Shown: positions 46,123 to 54,280 of the stretch, in pieces | Layout: each line of letters opens with the position of its first letter | Position numbering within the stretch: the first letter of the stretch is position 1 | Source of the DNA: Streptomyces violaceoruber | GTDB taxonomy: Bacteria; Actinomycetota; Actinomycetes; Streptomycetales; Streptomycetaceae | Assembly: GCA_000720805.1 (NCBI GenBank) | Contig: JODI01000002.1 | Span: forward strand, 124,001-188,000 | Direction: 5' to 3' | Length of the DNA stretch: 64,000 bases | Made by a program: the position numbers and the translations under genes | The notes under the pieces: model-generated | Seen by the model: only the letters and a program-made list of their open reading frames with translations | Told to the model about the DNA's origin: nothing | The model's database searches: none

Positions 46123-46992
46123 ATGGGGGATGTGACGATGGGGACGACACAGCGCCGACGACCCGAGCTGGCCGCCTTCCTGCGCAACAGGCGCGCCCGT
46201 GTGACACCGCAGGACGTGGGCATGCCGCCGGGCTTCCGGCGCCGCACACCGGGCCTGCGCCGGGAGGAGGTCGCCCAGCTCTCGGGCGTGGGGGTCACCT
46301 GGTACACGTGGCTGGAACAGGGGCGGCCGATCAACGCCTCCGCGCAGGTCCTGGACGCCCTGGCGCACACCCTGCGGCTCGACCCACCGGAGCGCGAGCA
46401 CCTCTACCATCTCGCCGAAGTCCCGTACACGCCCACGCCGGAGGCCCTCGCCCAGAGGATCGGCCCGGAGGTCCAGGGCATCATCGACGCCCTCGATCCG
46501 CGCCCGGCGGTGGTCTACAACTCCCGGTACGACATCCTGGCCGCCAACCGCGTCTACCGGAACCTCTTCTTCACGAAGCCGGTCCCGGCGGACCGCACCC
46601 CCAACGCGCTGTGGCGGCTGTTCACGTACTCCGAGGAGGACTGTCCCCTGAAGTTCCGGGAGACGGAGCTGCCGGTGATGGTGGCCACCCTGCGCGCGGC
46701 CTACGGACTGCACGCCGGGGAGCCGGTCTGGGAGGACTTCATACGCAGGCTCTCGGCGGCCAGTCCCCTCTTCGCGCGGCTGTGGGAGAGCGGCGACGTG
46801 GCGGAGCCCGGGCGGCGGGTGAAGGTCTTCCGGCACGCGGAGGCGGGCGAGCTGCGGATGACGTCGTTGTCGCTGTCGGTCAACGGCATGCCGGAGTGCC
46901 GGATCGTGGTCTACACGCCGGACGACGAGGAGACGGAGCGGCGCACGGCTGCGCTGAGGGAGTCGGCGAACGTGAAAGATCCCGTCTCGTGA
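46123..46992 (+). CDS. XRE/MmyB-type transcriptional regulator
   Basis: 289 residues. An N-terminal helix-turn-helix (LAAFLRNRRARVTPQDVG, RRTPGLRREEVAQLSGVGVT, WYTWLEQGRPINAS) precedes the MmyB-like ligand-binding domain (PRPAVVYNSRYDILAANRVY, DRTPNALWRLF, KVFRHAEAGELRM). The family regulates neighbouring reductase or transporter genes, and here it faces the MFS gene. GGAGGG 10 bases upstream supports the ATG at 46123; the ATG at 46138 is also possible. Its last codons lie inside a terminator hairpin. Confidence 0.88.
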   Translation: MGDVTMGTTQRRRPELAAFLRNRRARVTPQDVGMPPGFRRRTPGLRREEVAQLSGVGVTWYTWLEQGRPINASAQVLDALAHTLRLDPPEREHLYHLAEVPYTPTPEALAQRIGPEVQGIIDALDPRPAVVYNSRYDILAANRVYRNLFFTKPVPADRTPNALWRLFTYSEEDCPLKFRETELPVMVATLRAAYGLHAGEPVWEDFIRRLSAASPLFARLWESGDVAEPGRRVKVFRHAEAGELRMTSLSLSVNGMPECRIVVYTPDDEETERRTAALRESANVKDPVS

Positions 46993-47006
46993 GAGACGGG
47001 ATCTTT
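46975..47006. terminator. Terminator overlapping the regulator's stop codon
   Basis: AAAGATCCCGTCTC, loop GTGA, GAGACGGGATCTTT: a perfect 14-bp stem. The TGA stop (46990-46992) is in the loop and first stem base, so the hairpin encodes the protein's final residues KDPVS. Confidence 0.85.
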
Positions 47007-47044
47007 CTGGACGATCTTTGACAACTCAAGAGAGTGTCGATCCG

Positions 47045-47117
47045 TGGAGCTAAGGAGAATTGAACTCCTGACCTCCTGCATGCCATGCAGGCGCTCTACC
47101 AACTGAGCTATAGCCCC
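47045..47117 (-). tRNA. tRNA-Ala (anticodon GGC), second copy
   Basis: Base-for-base identical to the tRNA at 43833-43905, with anticodon loop ATGGCAT (GGC). Identity continues a few bases beyond each end (GTGGAGCTA... to ...GCCCCTTG) and then stops, so the copy is a gene-sized duplication. Confidence 0.97.
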
Positions 47118-47235
47118 TTGTGCCACGCGGCGGAGCCGCATGGTGTCTCGCCCCGCTCGGCGGGGCGAACAAGAAGAACTTTAGCCTGCGACCTGCCGGA
47201 AAGTGAAATCCGGGTTCCCGGGTCCGCGGGGCCGC

Positions 47236-47904
47236 TCAGTCGTCGTCGCCGAGCACCGGCTCCGGGAGAGTGCCGGCGTTGTGCTCGAGCAGGCGCCAGC
47301 CGCGGGCGCCCTCGCCGAGAACGGACCAGCAGCAGTTGGAGAGTCCGCCGAGGCTCTCCCAGTGCTGGGACTCCAGGGCGAGGAGACGACCGATGGTGGT
47401 GCGGATCGTGCCGCCGTGGCTGACCACGACCAGCGTGCCGTCGTCGGGCAGCTTCTCGGCGTGCCGCAGCACGACGGGGGCCGCACGGTCGGCGACCTCG
47501 GTCTCCAGTTCGCCGCCACCGCGGCGCACCGGCTCACCGCGCTTCCACGCGGCGTACTCGTCGCCGTGCCGGGCGATGATCTCCTCGTGCGTCAGACCCT
47601 GCCAGACGCCCGCGTAGGTCTCCCGCAGGCCCTCGTCGTGGGTCACCTCCAGGCCGGTGAGCGCGGCGAGCTCGGCTGCCGTGTTCGCGGCCCGCTGGAG
47701 GTCGGAGGCGACGATCGCGTCGGGCTGCAGGGAGGCGAGCAGCCGGGCGGCGCGGCGGGCCTGGCCGACGCCGGTCTCGGTGAGCTCCACGTCCGTGGTG
47801 CCCTGGAAGCGACGCTCCACGTTCCACAGGGTCTGGCCGTGCCGCCACAGGATGAGGCGGCGGCCCCGGCCCGGCCTGCGCCCGGCGTCCGACGGTGCGC
47901 TCAC
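47236..47904 (-). CDS. Histidine phosphatase (phosphoglycerate-mutase-like)
   Basis: 222 residues. It opens with the catalytic LILWRHGQTLWN (phospho-histidine), then FQGTTDVELTETG, ASDLQRAANTA, LRETYAGVWQGLT (Glu proton donor) and VSHGGTIRT (second His). Family substrates range from phosphosugars to nucleotides; the exact one is not readable. The GTG at 47904 overlaps the rsfS stop (GTGA). An rsfS-phosphatase-like gene order next to nadD is usual in actinomycetes. Confidence 0.9.
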   Translation of the reverse strand: MSAPSDAGRRPGRGRRLILWRHGQTLWNVERRFQGTTDVELTETGVGQARRAARLLASLQPDAIVASDLQRAANTAAELAALTGLEVTHDEGLRETYAGVWQGLTHEEIIARHGDEYAAWKRGEPVRRGGGELETEVADRAAPVVLRHAEKLPDDGTLVVVSHGGTIRTTIGRLLALESQHWESLGGLSNCCWSVLGEGARGWRLLEHNAGTLPEPVLGDDD

Positions 47905-48344
47905 CGCAGCTCCCCGAACTCGGCGGTGTCCTCCTCGGCCTGCAGCTTGGCGTGCTCCTCGCCCTTGCCGCGGGTGGCCCTGGCATCGGCGGGCAGCTCG
48001 ATCTCGGGGCAGTCCTTCCACAGCCGCTCGAGGGCGTAGAAGACGCGCTCCTCGCTGTGCTGGACGTGGACGACGATGTCGATGTAGTCGAGCAGGATCC
48101 AGCGGGCCTCGCGGTCGCCCTCACGGCGCACCGGCTTGGCGCCGAGCTCCTTCGAGAGCCGCTCCTCGATCTCGTCGACGATCGACTTGACCTGGCGGTC
48201 GTTGGGGGCGGAGGCCACGAGGAAGGCGTCCGTGATCGACAGGACGTCGCTGACGTCGTAGGCGATCACATCGTGGGCGAGCTTGTCGGCGGCCGCCTGG
48301 GCGGCGGTGGTGATGAGCTCCAGGGAACGGTCAGTCGCGGTCAC
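47901..48344 (-). CDS. rsfS: Ribosomal silencing factor RsfS
   Basis: 147 residues of the Iojap/DUF143 family. It has LAHDVIAYDVSDVLSITDAF, SAPNDRQVKSIVDEIEERL, REGDREARWILLDYIDIVVHV and SEERVFYALERLWKDC. RsfS binds L14 and blocks 30S-50S joining when nutrients are short. An acidic tail of about 30 residues (GKGEEHAKLQAEEDTAEFGE) is longer than in E. coli. The start is GTG at 48344. Confidence 0.95.
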   Translation of the reverse strand: MTATDRSLELITTAAQAAADKLAHDVIAYDVSDVLSITDAFLVASAPNDRQVKSIVDEIEERLSKELGAKPVRREGDREARWILLDYIDIVVHVQHSEERVFYALERLWKDCPEIELPADARATRGKGEEHAKLQAEEDTAEFGELR

Positions 48345-48402
48345 TGCATGGCTTTCGGTCGGCGGTCACTTGGCCTCAAGGGTCTCACGGACCGCCGACC
48401 CC

Positions 48403-48432
48403 ACCCCACGTGATGGTGTCTTCACGTGGGGT
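48403..48432 (-). terminator. Terminator after the LCP gene
   Basis: ACCCCACGTGA, eight-base loop, TCACGTGGGGT: a perfect 11-bp stem, 45 bases past the stop of the LCP-like gene. Confidence 0.75.
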
Positions 48433-48476
48433 GCCGCCGACGTGCACGCGGGGTGCCGGTCCTTTTCGAGCCCTGT

Positions 48477-50267
48477 CTAGGAGGCGGACGCCGGCTTGTA
48501 GTCCTGGCCGAGGACCACGGCGACGTCGCCCGAGGAGACCGTTCCCTTGCTGACGGAGGTGGCCGGCAGGCCCAGGGTCTTGGCGACCTCGGTGGCGTTG
48601 TCCTTGTCGGCGGCGTCGGCGTAGACGACCTTGGAGGAGGCCCGGGCGGCGGTGGCCGTGCCGCCGTCCAGGAAGGTGAAGCCGCCGTTGAGGAGGACGA
48701 CACGGGCCTTGCCGGTGTTGTCCTTGACGCCGCTGGCGTTCTGTACGGACACGCTGACGGCCGCGTCCTTGTCGGGGCTCTTCGCGGTGCCGCCGAGGAC
48801 GTCCTTGACGACGCTCGCGCTGGCCTCGGCGCTCAGGGTGCCGTCGTTCTGGACGGGCATCAGGGCCGTCTTGTAGTCGCCGCCCTTGGCGCGGTCGGCG
48901 AGCTTGGCGAGGAAGGTGCCGAGGACGTTGTCGGTCAGCGGTGGCTCGAGGATCTGCGCCAGCGTCTGCACGGTGGTAGTGGCGGCCGTGGGGTCGGAGG
49001 ACAGCTTGCGCAGCACGCCCTGCATGACCTGCCCGAACCGCTCCAGCTGGGCGTTCTGGGCCTCTCCGGAGGCGCGGTAGGTGGCGTAGGCGACGGCCAT
49101 CTTCCCGCTGAGGGTCTGCGCTTTCCCCTTGCGCACCAGGGGCGCCTGGCCCTTCTTCTTGGCGGCCGGGTCGGGCACATCGGCGTTGGTGTCGACGTCG
49201 ATGTTGCCGACGAGGTCGACGAGGTTCTCGAGGTAGGGGGTGTCCAGGCGCCAGGTGCCCTCGATGTCGGTGCCGAGGACGGTGTCGAGGGAGTCACGGG
49301 TGCCGGAGGAGCCGTCGTCGTCGACCGACTTGGCGAGGGTGGTCGTGGTGCCGTCGTCGTTGGTCACGACGAGGGAGTTGGGCAACAGGACGGTGGTGCC
49401 CCGCTTCGTGGTGGTGTTGTCGACGAGCAACGCCGTGGAGGTGCCGCCCTTCGAGGTGTCGTGCAGGTGGACGACGATCACGTCGCGGTTCTGCGCGCCG
49501 ACGGCCGCCGTGGTGCCGGTCTTCTTGTCGGAGGACGACAGGCCGGGCAGCTTCCCGGCGAACCAGAGGTAGCCCACCCCGCCGACCGCGACCAGCGCCA
49601 GCACCACGACGAAGGCGATGAGCCGGCTGCGGGCGCGGCGCTTGGCCTCCTCGCGGCGCTCGGTGCGGTTCTCGGTGAAGTTCAGCCAGTCGATGACGTC
49701 CTCGGAGTCGCCGTCGGGCTCCTCCACGAACGCGAACTGCTCGGTGCGGTAGTCACGCTCGCCGTCGCCCGCCGGGGCGCCGCCCGGCTGGCCGTGGGGA
49801 TCCTGACCGGCTCCGGCACGCTGGTCCCGCCCTGGGGCCGCCGGTTCCTGGACCGGGCCGGCCTGCTGCGGGATGTAGGCGGTCTGCTCGGCGACCCGGG
49901 GCTGCTGCCCGCCGACGGCGGTCCGGCCGTAGGGGTCGTACGAGGGTGCCGGGCCGCCGGTCTGCTGGGCGCCGTACGGGTCGTAGGGCGGCACGGGCGC
50001 CTGCTGGCCGGTGCCGTACGGGTCGTACGCCGGTGTCTGCTGCCCGCCCTGGGTGTACGCGTCGTATCCGTAGCCCTGCTGGGTGTAGGAGTCGTACGGC
50101 TGCTGCGGAGGTTGCTGGGACCGGGGCTGTTCGGGCTGGTTCTGCTGGGTGTGGGACTGCTGCGGCTGAGCCTGCTGGTAGACAGGCCGGCCGTACTCGT
50201 CATAGCCGACGATCTCGTACTGGTCGTCCTGACGGCCGCCGTATCCCGCGTCGTATCGGTCGTTCAC
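48477..50267 (-). CDS. LytR-CpsA-Psr (LCP)-like membrane protein with LytR_C domain
   Basis: 596 residues. Residues 1-160 are Gln/Tyr/Pro/Gly low complexity (QQPYDSYTQQGYGYDAYTQG), cytoplasmic. A membrane helix follows at about 235-258 (LIAFVVVLALVAVGGVGYLW). The extracellular part resembles an LCP domain (RDVIVVHLHDTSKGGTSTALLV, TVLLPNSLVVTN, LDTVLGTDIEGTWRLDTPYL), then a LytR_C domain (VSVSVQNASGVKDNTGKARV). The usual LCP SIPRDS motif is replaced by LLPNSL, so ligase catalysis is doubtful. LCP enzymes attach glycopolymers to peptidoglycan. GTG at 50267; it lies 16 bases after nadD. Confidence 0.82.
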   Translation of the reverse strand: MNDRYDAGYGGRQDDQYEIVGYDEYGRPVYQQAQPQQSHTQQNQPEQPRSQQPPQQPYDSYTQQGYGYDAYTQGGQQTPAYDPYGTGQQAPVPPYDPYGAQQTGGPAPSYDPYGRTAVGGQQPRVAEQTAYIPQQAGPVQEPAAPGRDQRAGAGQDPHGQPGGAPAGDGERDYRTEQFAFVEEPDGDSEDVIDWLNFTENRTERREEAKRRARSRLIAFVVVLALVAVGGVGYLWFAGKLPGLSSSDKKTGTTAAVGAQNRDVIVVHLHDTSKGGTSTALLVDNTTTKRGTTVLLPNSLVVTNDDGTTTTLAKSVDDDGSSGTRDSLDTVLGTDIEGTWRLDTPYLENLVDLVGNIDVDTNADVPDPAAKKKGQAPLVRKGKAQTLSGKMAVAYATYRASGEAQNAQLERFGQVMQGVLRKLSSDPTAATTTVQTLAQILEPPLTDNVLGTFLAKLADRAKGGDYKTALMPVQNDGTLSAEASASVVKDVLGGTAKSPDKDAAVSVSVQNASGVKDNTGKARVVLLNGGFTFLDGGTATAARASSKVVYADAADKDNATEVAKTLGLPATSVSKGTVSSGDVAVVLGQDYKPASAS

Positions 50268-50283
50268 CGGTGCCCCTCTCGGC

Positions 50284-51198
50284 TCACTCGCCGCGGTACA
50301 GCTCGCGCTTGTCGATGTAACGCACGACTCCGTCCGGCACCAGGTACCAGACAGGGTCGCCCTTGGCGACTCTCGCACGGCAGTCGGTGGAGGAGATGGC
50401 CAGGGCGGGGACCTCGACGAGCGAGACGCCGCCCTCGGGGAGGCCGGGATCGGAAAGGACGTGGCCCGGCCGGGTGACCCCGATGAAGTGCGCGAGGGAG
50501 AACAGCTCCTCCGTGTCCCGCCAGGTCAGAATCTGGCCGAGCGCGTCGGCGCCGGTGATGAAGAAGAGGTCGGTGTCGGGGTTGAGCGCCTTCAGGTCGC
50601 GCAGGGTGTCCGTGGTGTAGGTCGGGCCGCCGCGGTCGATGTCGATACGGCTGACGGAGAACTGGGGGTTCTCGGCGGTCGCGATGACCGTCATCAGATA
50701 GCGGTCCTCGGCCGGGGTGACCTTGCGGTGGGACTTCTGCCACGGCTGCCCGGTCGGGACGAACACCACCTCGTCCAGGTGGAACTGCGCGGCGACCTCG
50801 CTGGCCGCCACGAGGTGCCCGTGGTGGATCGGGTCGAACGTGCCGCCCATGACGCCGAGCCGCCGCTTGCCGGGGTTCGACGGAGCGTTGCCCGGACCGA
50901 CCGGCAGCCGCTTCCCGCCACCGCTCACGGAACCGCCTCCGACGCCACCGCTCGTCGAGTTTCCGGGGCTCGGCGGACCGTCGCCGGCGGAGACCGCCGG
51001 ACCGGACCCGGCAACGCTCGAACCGTCGCCGGCAGCTCTCGTCCGACCGTTCCCGGTGTCACCCGCCCCGTTTCCGGCGCCGCTCGTACCGCTGCCCGCG
51101 GTGTTCTCCGGGCCGATACCGGTGGCGTTCACCGGACGGTCTTCCGTGCCGCTCGGCGTGTCATTCGCCGGACCGGTAGGCATGTCCTGCTCTCCCAT
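50284..51198 (-). CDS. nadD: Nicotinate-nucleotide adenylyltransferase
   Basis: Up to 304 residues. The catalytic core starts at [18 protein letters not shown] (HxGH nucleotidyltransferase motif), continues [15 protein letters not shown] and [15 protein letters not shown], and ends with [10 protein letters not shown]. It makes nicotinate adenine dinucleotide for NAD. The first about 95 residues are Gly/Ser/Asn low complexity, absent from normal NadD (about 200 residues). A GTG at 50928 with GGAGG about seven bases upstream would give an ordinary 214-residue enzyme, so the true start may be there. ATG at 51198 is kept because the frame is open and other Streptomyces NadD proteins may begin MGEQ, as I remember. 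Confidence 0.88.
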   Translation of the reverse strand: MGEQDMPTGPANDTPSGTEDRPVNATGIGPENTAGSGTSGAGNGAGDTGNGRTRAAGDGSSVAGSGPAVSAGDGPPSPGNSTSGGVGGGSVSGGGKRLPVGPGNAPSNPGKRRLGVMGGTFDPIHHGHLVAASEVAAQFHLDEVVFVPTGQPWQKSHRKVTPAEDRYLMTVIATAENPQFSVSRIDIDRGGPTYTTDTLRDLKALNPDTDLFFITGADALGQILTWRDTEELFSLAHFIGVTRPGHVLSDPGLPEGGVSLVEVPALAISSTDCRARVAKGDPVWYLVPDGVVRYIDKRELYRGE

Positions 51199-51324
51199 GC
51201 GTGCAGACCCTACCGGCCCGACCTGAGGGCCCCGGCCGACGGATCCCTCGGGACGGCCCGGGAAGAGGGCCCTGCCGAACTCGTACCGGACTCGTGCCGG
51301 ACGCCCGCCGACCCGCCGGCGTGC

Positions 51325-51489
51325 TCAGCGGTCGCGGTTGAAACGGGTGGTGATCCACAGCAGAAGCAGCAGGACGAAGAGGGCACCGCCGCCGGTCAGC
51401 AGGGGGTTGAGGCTCTCGTGGTTGCCACCGTGCTCCCCGCCCTCGGCGGCGAGGGTGACCAACTGGGCAGCGGCGCTGTGGAAGTTCAT
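51325..51489 (-). CDS. Small membrane protein, 54 residues
   Basis: Starts MNFHSAAAQLVTLAAEGGEH, then NPLLTGGGALFVLLLLLWIT (one membrane helix) and ends TRFNRDR. ATG at 51489; the GAAG upstream is weak. I recall similar short proteins with the TRFNRDR ending in other streptomycetes, but no function is known to me. Confidence 0.7.
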   Translation of the reverse strand: MNFHSAAAQLVTLAAEGGEHGGNHESLNPLLTGGGALFVLLLLLWITTRFNRDR

Positions 51490-51698
51490 CTTCGGCAGGA
51501 CCTATCCGGTGTGGGCGGGATAAAGATGTCGGCCCATCGTAAGCGGGCCGCGCAAGAGCGATCACGGCGACTCCGCCGTTGAGGCCCCGGGGTGCGCTCC
51601 CGCCGGCCTTCGGCGTTCTCCCGTCGGCCTCCGACGCCTTCCGGACCGCACTGAGGCATCCGTCCCACGTCGGCCGTCGAAGGAACCTTCGCGTCGTC

Positions 51699-51860
51699 TC
51701 AGTCGTCTTTCCGCCTGTAGCCCCGCAGCAGGAACCACGCGGTGAGGGCACAGCCCAGCACCATCACGACCAGGACGATCCGGAGCAGGTTCCCGGTCCC
51801 TTGCTGCACGGCGACACTCGCGGCCTCGGTGAGCCAGGCGGACGGGGGGTTGTACTCCAT
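51699..51860 (-). CDS. Small membrane protein, 53 residues
   Basis: Product starts MEYNPPSAWLTEAASVAVQQ, then one membrane helix LLRIVLVVMVLGCALTAWFL and a basic tail RGYRRKDD, which predicts the N-terminus outside. ATG at 51860 has AAGGAG nine bases upstream, a strong site. It is probably co-expressed with the neighbouring 54-residue protein. No function recognised. Confidence 0.7.
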   Translation of the reverse strand: MEYNPPSAWLTEAASVAVQQGTGNLLRIVLVVMVLGCALTAWFLLRGYRRKDD

Positions 51861-51986
51861 GGCGCGGAACTCCTTCGCTGTAGTGCCCGCCCACGGTAAC
51901 TCCGCCTAGGCTGGGCTCTGCTTCGGGGGCGCAAAGGGCCGCACAAAGGTCCGCAAAGGGCCACTCACACGCACATGGGGGAAGAC

Positions 51987-53096
51987 ATGTCCGACGGCCA
52001 CCAGCAGAACGGACGCGAGAACGTGCCGAGCAGGCAGCGCAGGCGCTTCCCGGGGATCTCCTCGCGTGCGTACGAGCACCCGGCCGACCGCTCCGCCCTG
52101 GTGGCGCTGCGCAAGCTGAGCGGGTTCGACACTGTCTTCAAGGCGCTCAGCGGTCTGCTGCCCGAGCGCAGTCTGAGGCTGCTGTTCCTGTCCGACTCGG
52201 TGCGCGTCTCCGACCAGCAGTTCGCACACCTCAACGACATGCTGCGGGACGCCTGCTACATCCTGGACCTGGAGAAGGTCCCCCCGATGTACGTCAACCA
52301 GGACCCGCAGCCCAACGCGATGTGCATCGGCCTGGACGAGCCGATCATCGTCGTCACCACGGGACTCGTCGAACTGCTCGACGAGGAGGAGATGCGGGCG
52401 GTCGTCGGTCACGAGGTGGGGCACGCGCTGTCCGGCCACTCGGTCTACCGGACCATCCTGCTGTTCCTGACCAGCCTCGCGCTGAGGGTGGCCTGGATCC
52501 CCCTGGGCAACCTCGCGATCATGGCGATCGTGACCGCGCTGCGCGAGTGGTTCCGCAAGTCGGAGCTGTCCGCGGACCGGGCGGGCCTGCTGGTCGGCCA
52601 GGACCTCACCGCGTCCATGCGCGGCCTGATGAAACTCGCCGGCGGCAACCACCTGCACGAGATGAACGTGGACTCGTTCCTGAAGCAGGCGGAGGAGTAC
52701 GAGGCCGGGGGTGACCTGCGCGACTCCGTGCTGAAGATCCTGAACGTGCTGCCGCGCTCCCACCCCTTCACCACCGTGCGGGCCGCCGAGCTGAAGAAGT
52801 GGTCCGAGTCCCGGGACCACCAGCGGATCATGGACGGCCACTACCCGCGGCGCAGCGAGGACAAGGACACCTCGGTCACGGACTCGTTCCGCGAGTCGGC
52901 GGCGAGCTACGCCACCAACGTCAAGACCTCCAAGGACCCGCTGATGAAGCTGGTCAGCGACATCGCCGGCGGGGCCGGGGACCTGGGCGGCCGGGTCCGG
53001 CGCGGCTTCGGCGGCTTCACGAGCTCGCCGTCGCCGGAGGACCGGCCGCCGAGGGACCAGCCGCCGAACGGCACCTCCCCGAGCGACGAGAACTGA
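51987..53096 (+). CDS. M48-family zinc metalloprotease
   Basis: 369 residues. The zinc motif HEVGHALSGH is in VVGHEVGHALSGHSVYR, with the third ligand Glu in SELSADRAGLLVG. A hydrophobic stretch (ILLFLTSLALRVAWIPLGNL) lies between them, as in membrane-associated HtpX/Oma1-type proteases. The C-terminal 60 residues are charged and disordered. It may take part in membrane-protein quality control; the substrate is unknown. ATG at 51987 follows GGGGGAAG. Divergent from the two small membrane-protein genes. Confidence 0.88.
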   Translation: MSDGHQQNGRENVPSRQRRRFPGISSRAYEHPADRSALVALRKLSGFDTVFKALSGLLPERSLRLLFLSDSVRVSDQQFAHLNDMLRDACYILDLEKVPPMYVNQDPQPNAMCIGLDEPIIVVTTGLVELLDEEEMRAVVGHEVGHALSGHSVYRTILLFLTSLALRVAWIPLGNLAIMAIVTALREWFRKSELSADRAGLLVGQDLTASMRGLMKLAGGNHLHEMNVDSFLKQAEEYEAGGDLRDSVLKILNVLPRSHPFTTVRAAELKKWSESRDHQRIMDGHYPRRSEDKDTSVTDSFRESAASYATNVKTSKDPLMKLVSDIAGGAGDLGGRVRRGFGGFTSSPSPEDRPPRDQPPNGTSPSDEN

Positions 53097-53109
53097 TCGA
53101 CGCCGGACA

Positions 53110-54180
53110 TCACACCTTCGGCTGCGCGCTCCTCGCCAGCGACCCGCACAGGGCGGGCGCGCTGCCCGTGGCGTACGGGTCCGTGCCGGCCGGGCCGCCC
53201 GTCCTGGCGGTCTGGCCGGCGAGCAGCGGATGCAGATGGGCGGTGGAGTCCTCGGCGCAGGACAGCGGCCCTGCCTGGACGTAGGAGACGACGAGCTGGG
53301 TGGTGTGCAGCCGCAGGTCGTCGCGGTCGAAGCGGAACTGCAGCTCGCGCCGGACCGTGAACAGGGAGGTCTGTGCCTTGGCGGGGGCGCCGACGGGCCG
53401 CAGCGCGTAGACGAAGGTGTGGTCCGCGGTCACCTCCAGGGTGGCGGAGTCCGCCTCGGTGGCCTGCAGGGTGCCCTGGACCCTGATCTTCTGGTCCGCC
53501 AGCCGGGCGGCGGACGTGTCGAAGCGCACCAGCCATCCGGTGGGCGCGTGCCGTCCGTCGGCGGCCGGCTGGGCGAAACTCTGGTCGAACTGGTCGAGCT
53601 GGTCGGTGTCGAGGAGGAGGCGCACGGGGCGGACCTGCTCGCCGGTGAGGACGTCCGGGTCCAGCGAGGAGCGGACGAGGTAGTCCTTGGCGGTGAGCAG
53701 CGCGGCGACCACCTGGCTGTCCGAGAAGTGCGCCGTACGCCGGGAGGCAGGCAGCGCTATCCCCTCGGCGCCGATGCGGTACTGGGCGGCCGGGCTGTGC
53801 GCGTACAGGTACTCGGGGTCGGGGTGGCCGGGCACCTTGCCCTGCGGGGCCAGCGGGATCACGGTCATCCGCAGAGGCTCGGCGGGCTGCTGGGCGAGGG
53901 GAGCCTGGTAGGGGTGGCGTACACCCATGTAGATCGCGGTGCCGAAGGCGACGGCGATCAGCAGGACCAGCATCAGCGCCTGCCGGGGGAACCCGCGGCG
54001 CAGCGGCGGCCTGCGGCGTACCGCGGGCGCGTGGTCGGCCATGCGTTCGTGGGCGGAGAACTCCTGGAGGCGGGCAGCACGGACGAACGACTCGTCGAAG
54101 ACGACGGATCGGTACTCGTCCTCGGCACCTCCGGGGCCGCCCTCGGGTGCCCCCTCAGGTGGTTCTCCAGGCCCTCCCAT
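53110..54180 (-). CDS. Single-pass membrane protein with SVVFDE motif
   Basis: 356 residues. Cytoplasmic N-terminus with EYRSVVFDESFVRAARLQEF, membrane helix QALMLVLLIAVAFGTAIYMG at about 70-90, then a 260-residue extracellular beta-rich domain (LRMTVIPLAPQGKV, YRIGAEGIALPA, LLTAKDYLVRSSLDPDV, LRPVGAPAKAQTSLFTVRREL). I recognise no enzyme motifs. It shares its N-terminal motif with the next gene. Its position beside nadD, proA and an LCP-like gene matches loci linked to cell-envelope assembly in Streptomyces; a link is inference. Confidence 0.75.
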   Translation of the reverse strand: MGGPGEPPEGAPEGGPGGAEDEYRSVVFDESFVRAARLQEFSAHERMADHAPAVRRRPPLRRGFPRQALMLVLLIAVAFGTAIYMGVRHPYQAPLAQQPAEPLRMTVIPLAPQGKVPGHPDPEYLYAHSPAAQYRIGAEGIALPASRRTAHFSDSQVVAALLTAKDYLVRSSLDPDVLTGEQVRPVRLLLDTDQLDQFDQSFAQPAADGRHAPTGWLVRFDTSAARLADQKIRVQGTLQATEADSATLEVTADHTFVYALRPVGAPAKAQTSLFTVRRELQFRFDRDDLRLHTTQLVVSYVQAGPLSCAEDSTAHLHPLLAGQTARTGGPAGTDPYATGSAPALCGSLARSAQPKV

Positions 54181-54280
54181 ATCTTCAGGGTAGGTCGCCG
54201 GGAGCTCGGGTAAACGCTGTGGTACTCCACAAGTTCTGACAGGTTCTCACCAGGACCGCCGATGACCTGCGGGGAGTCGC

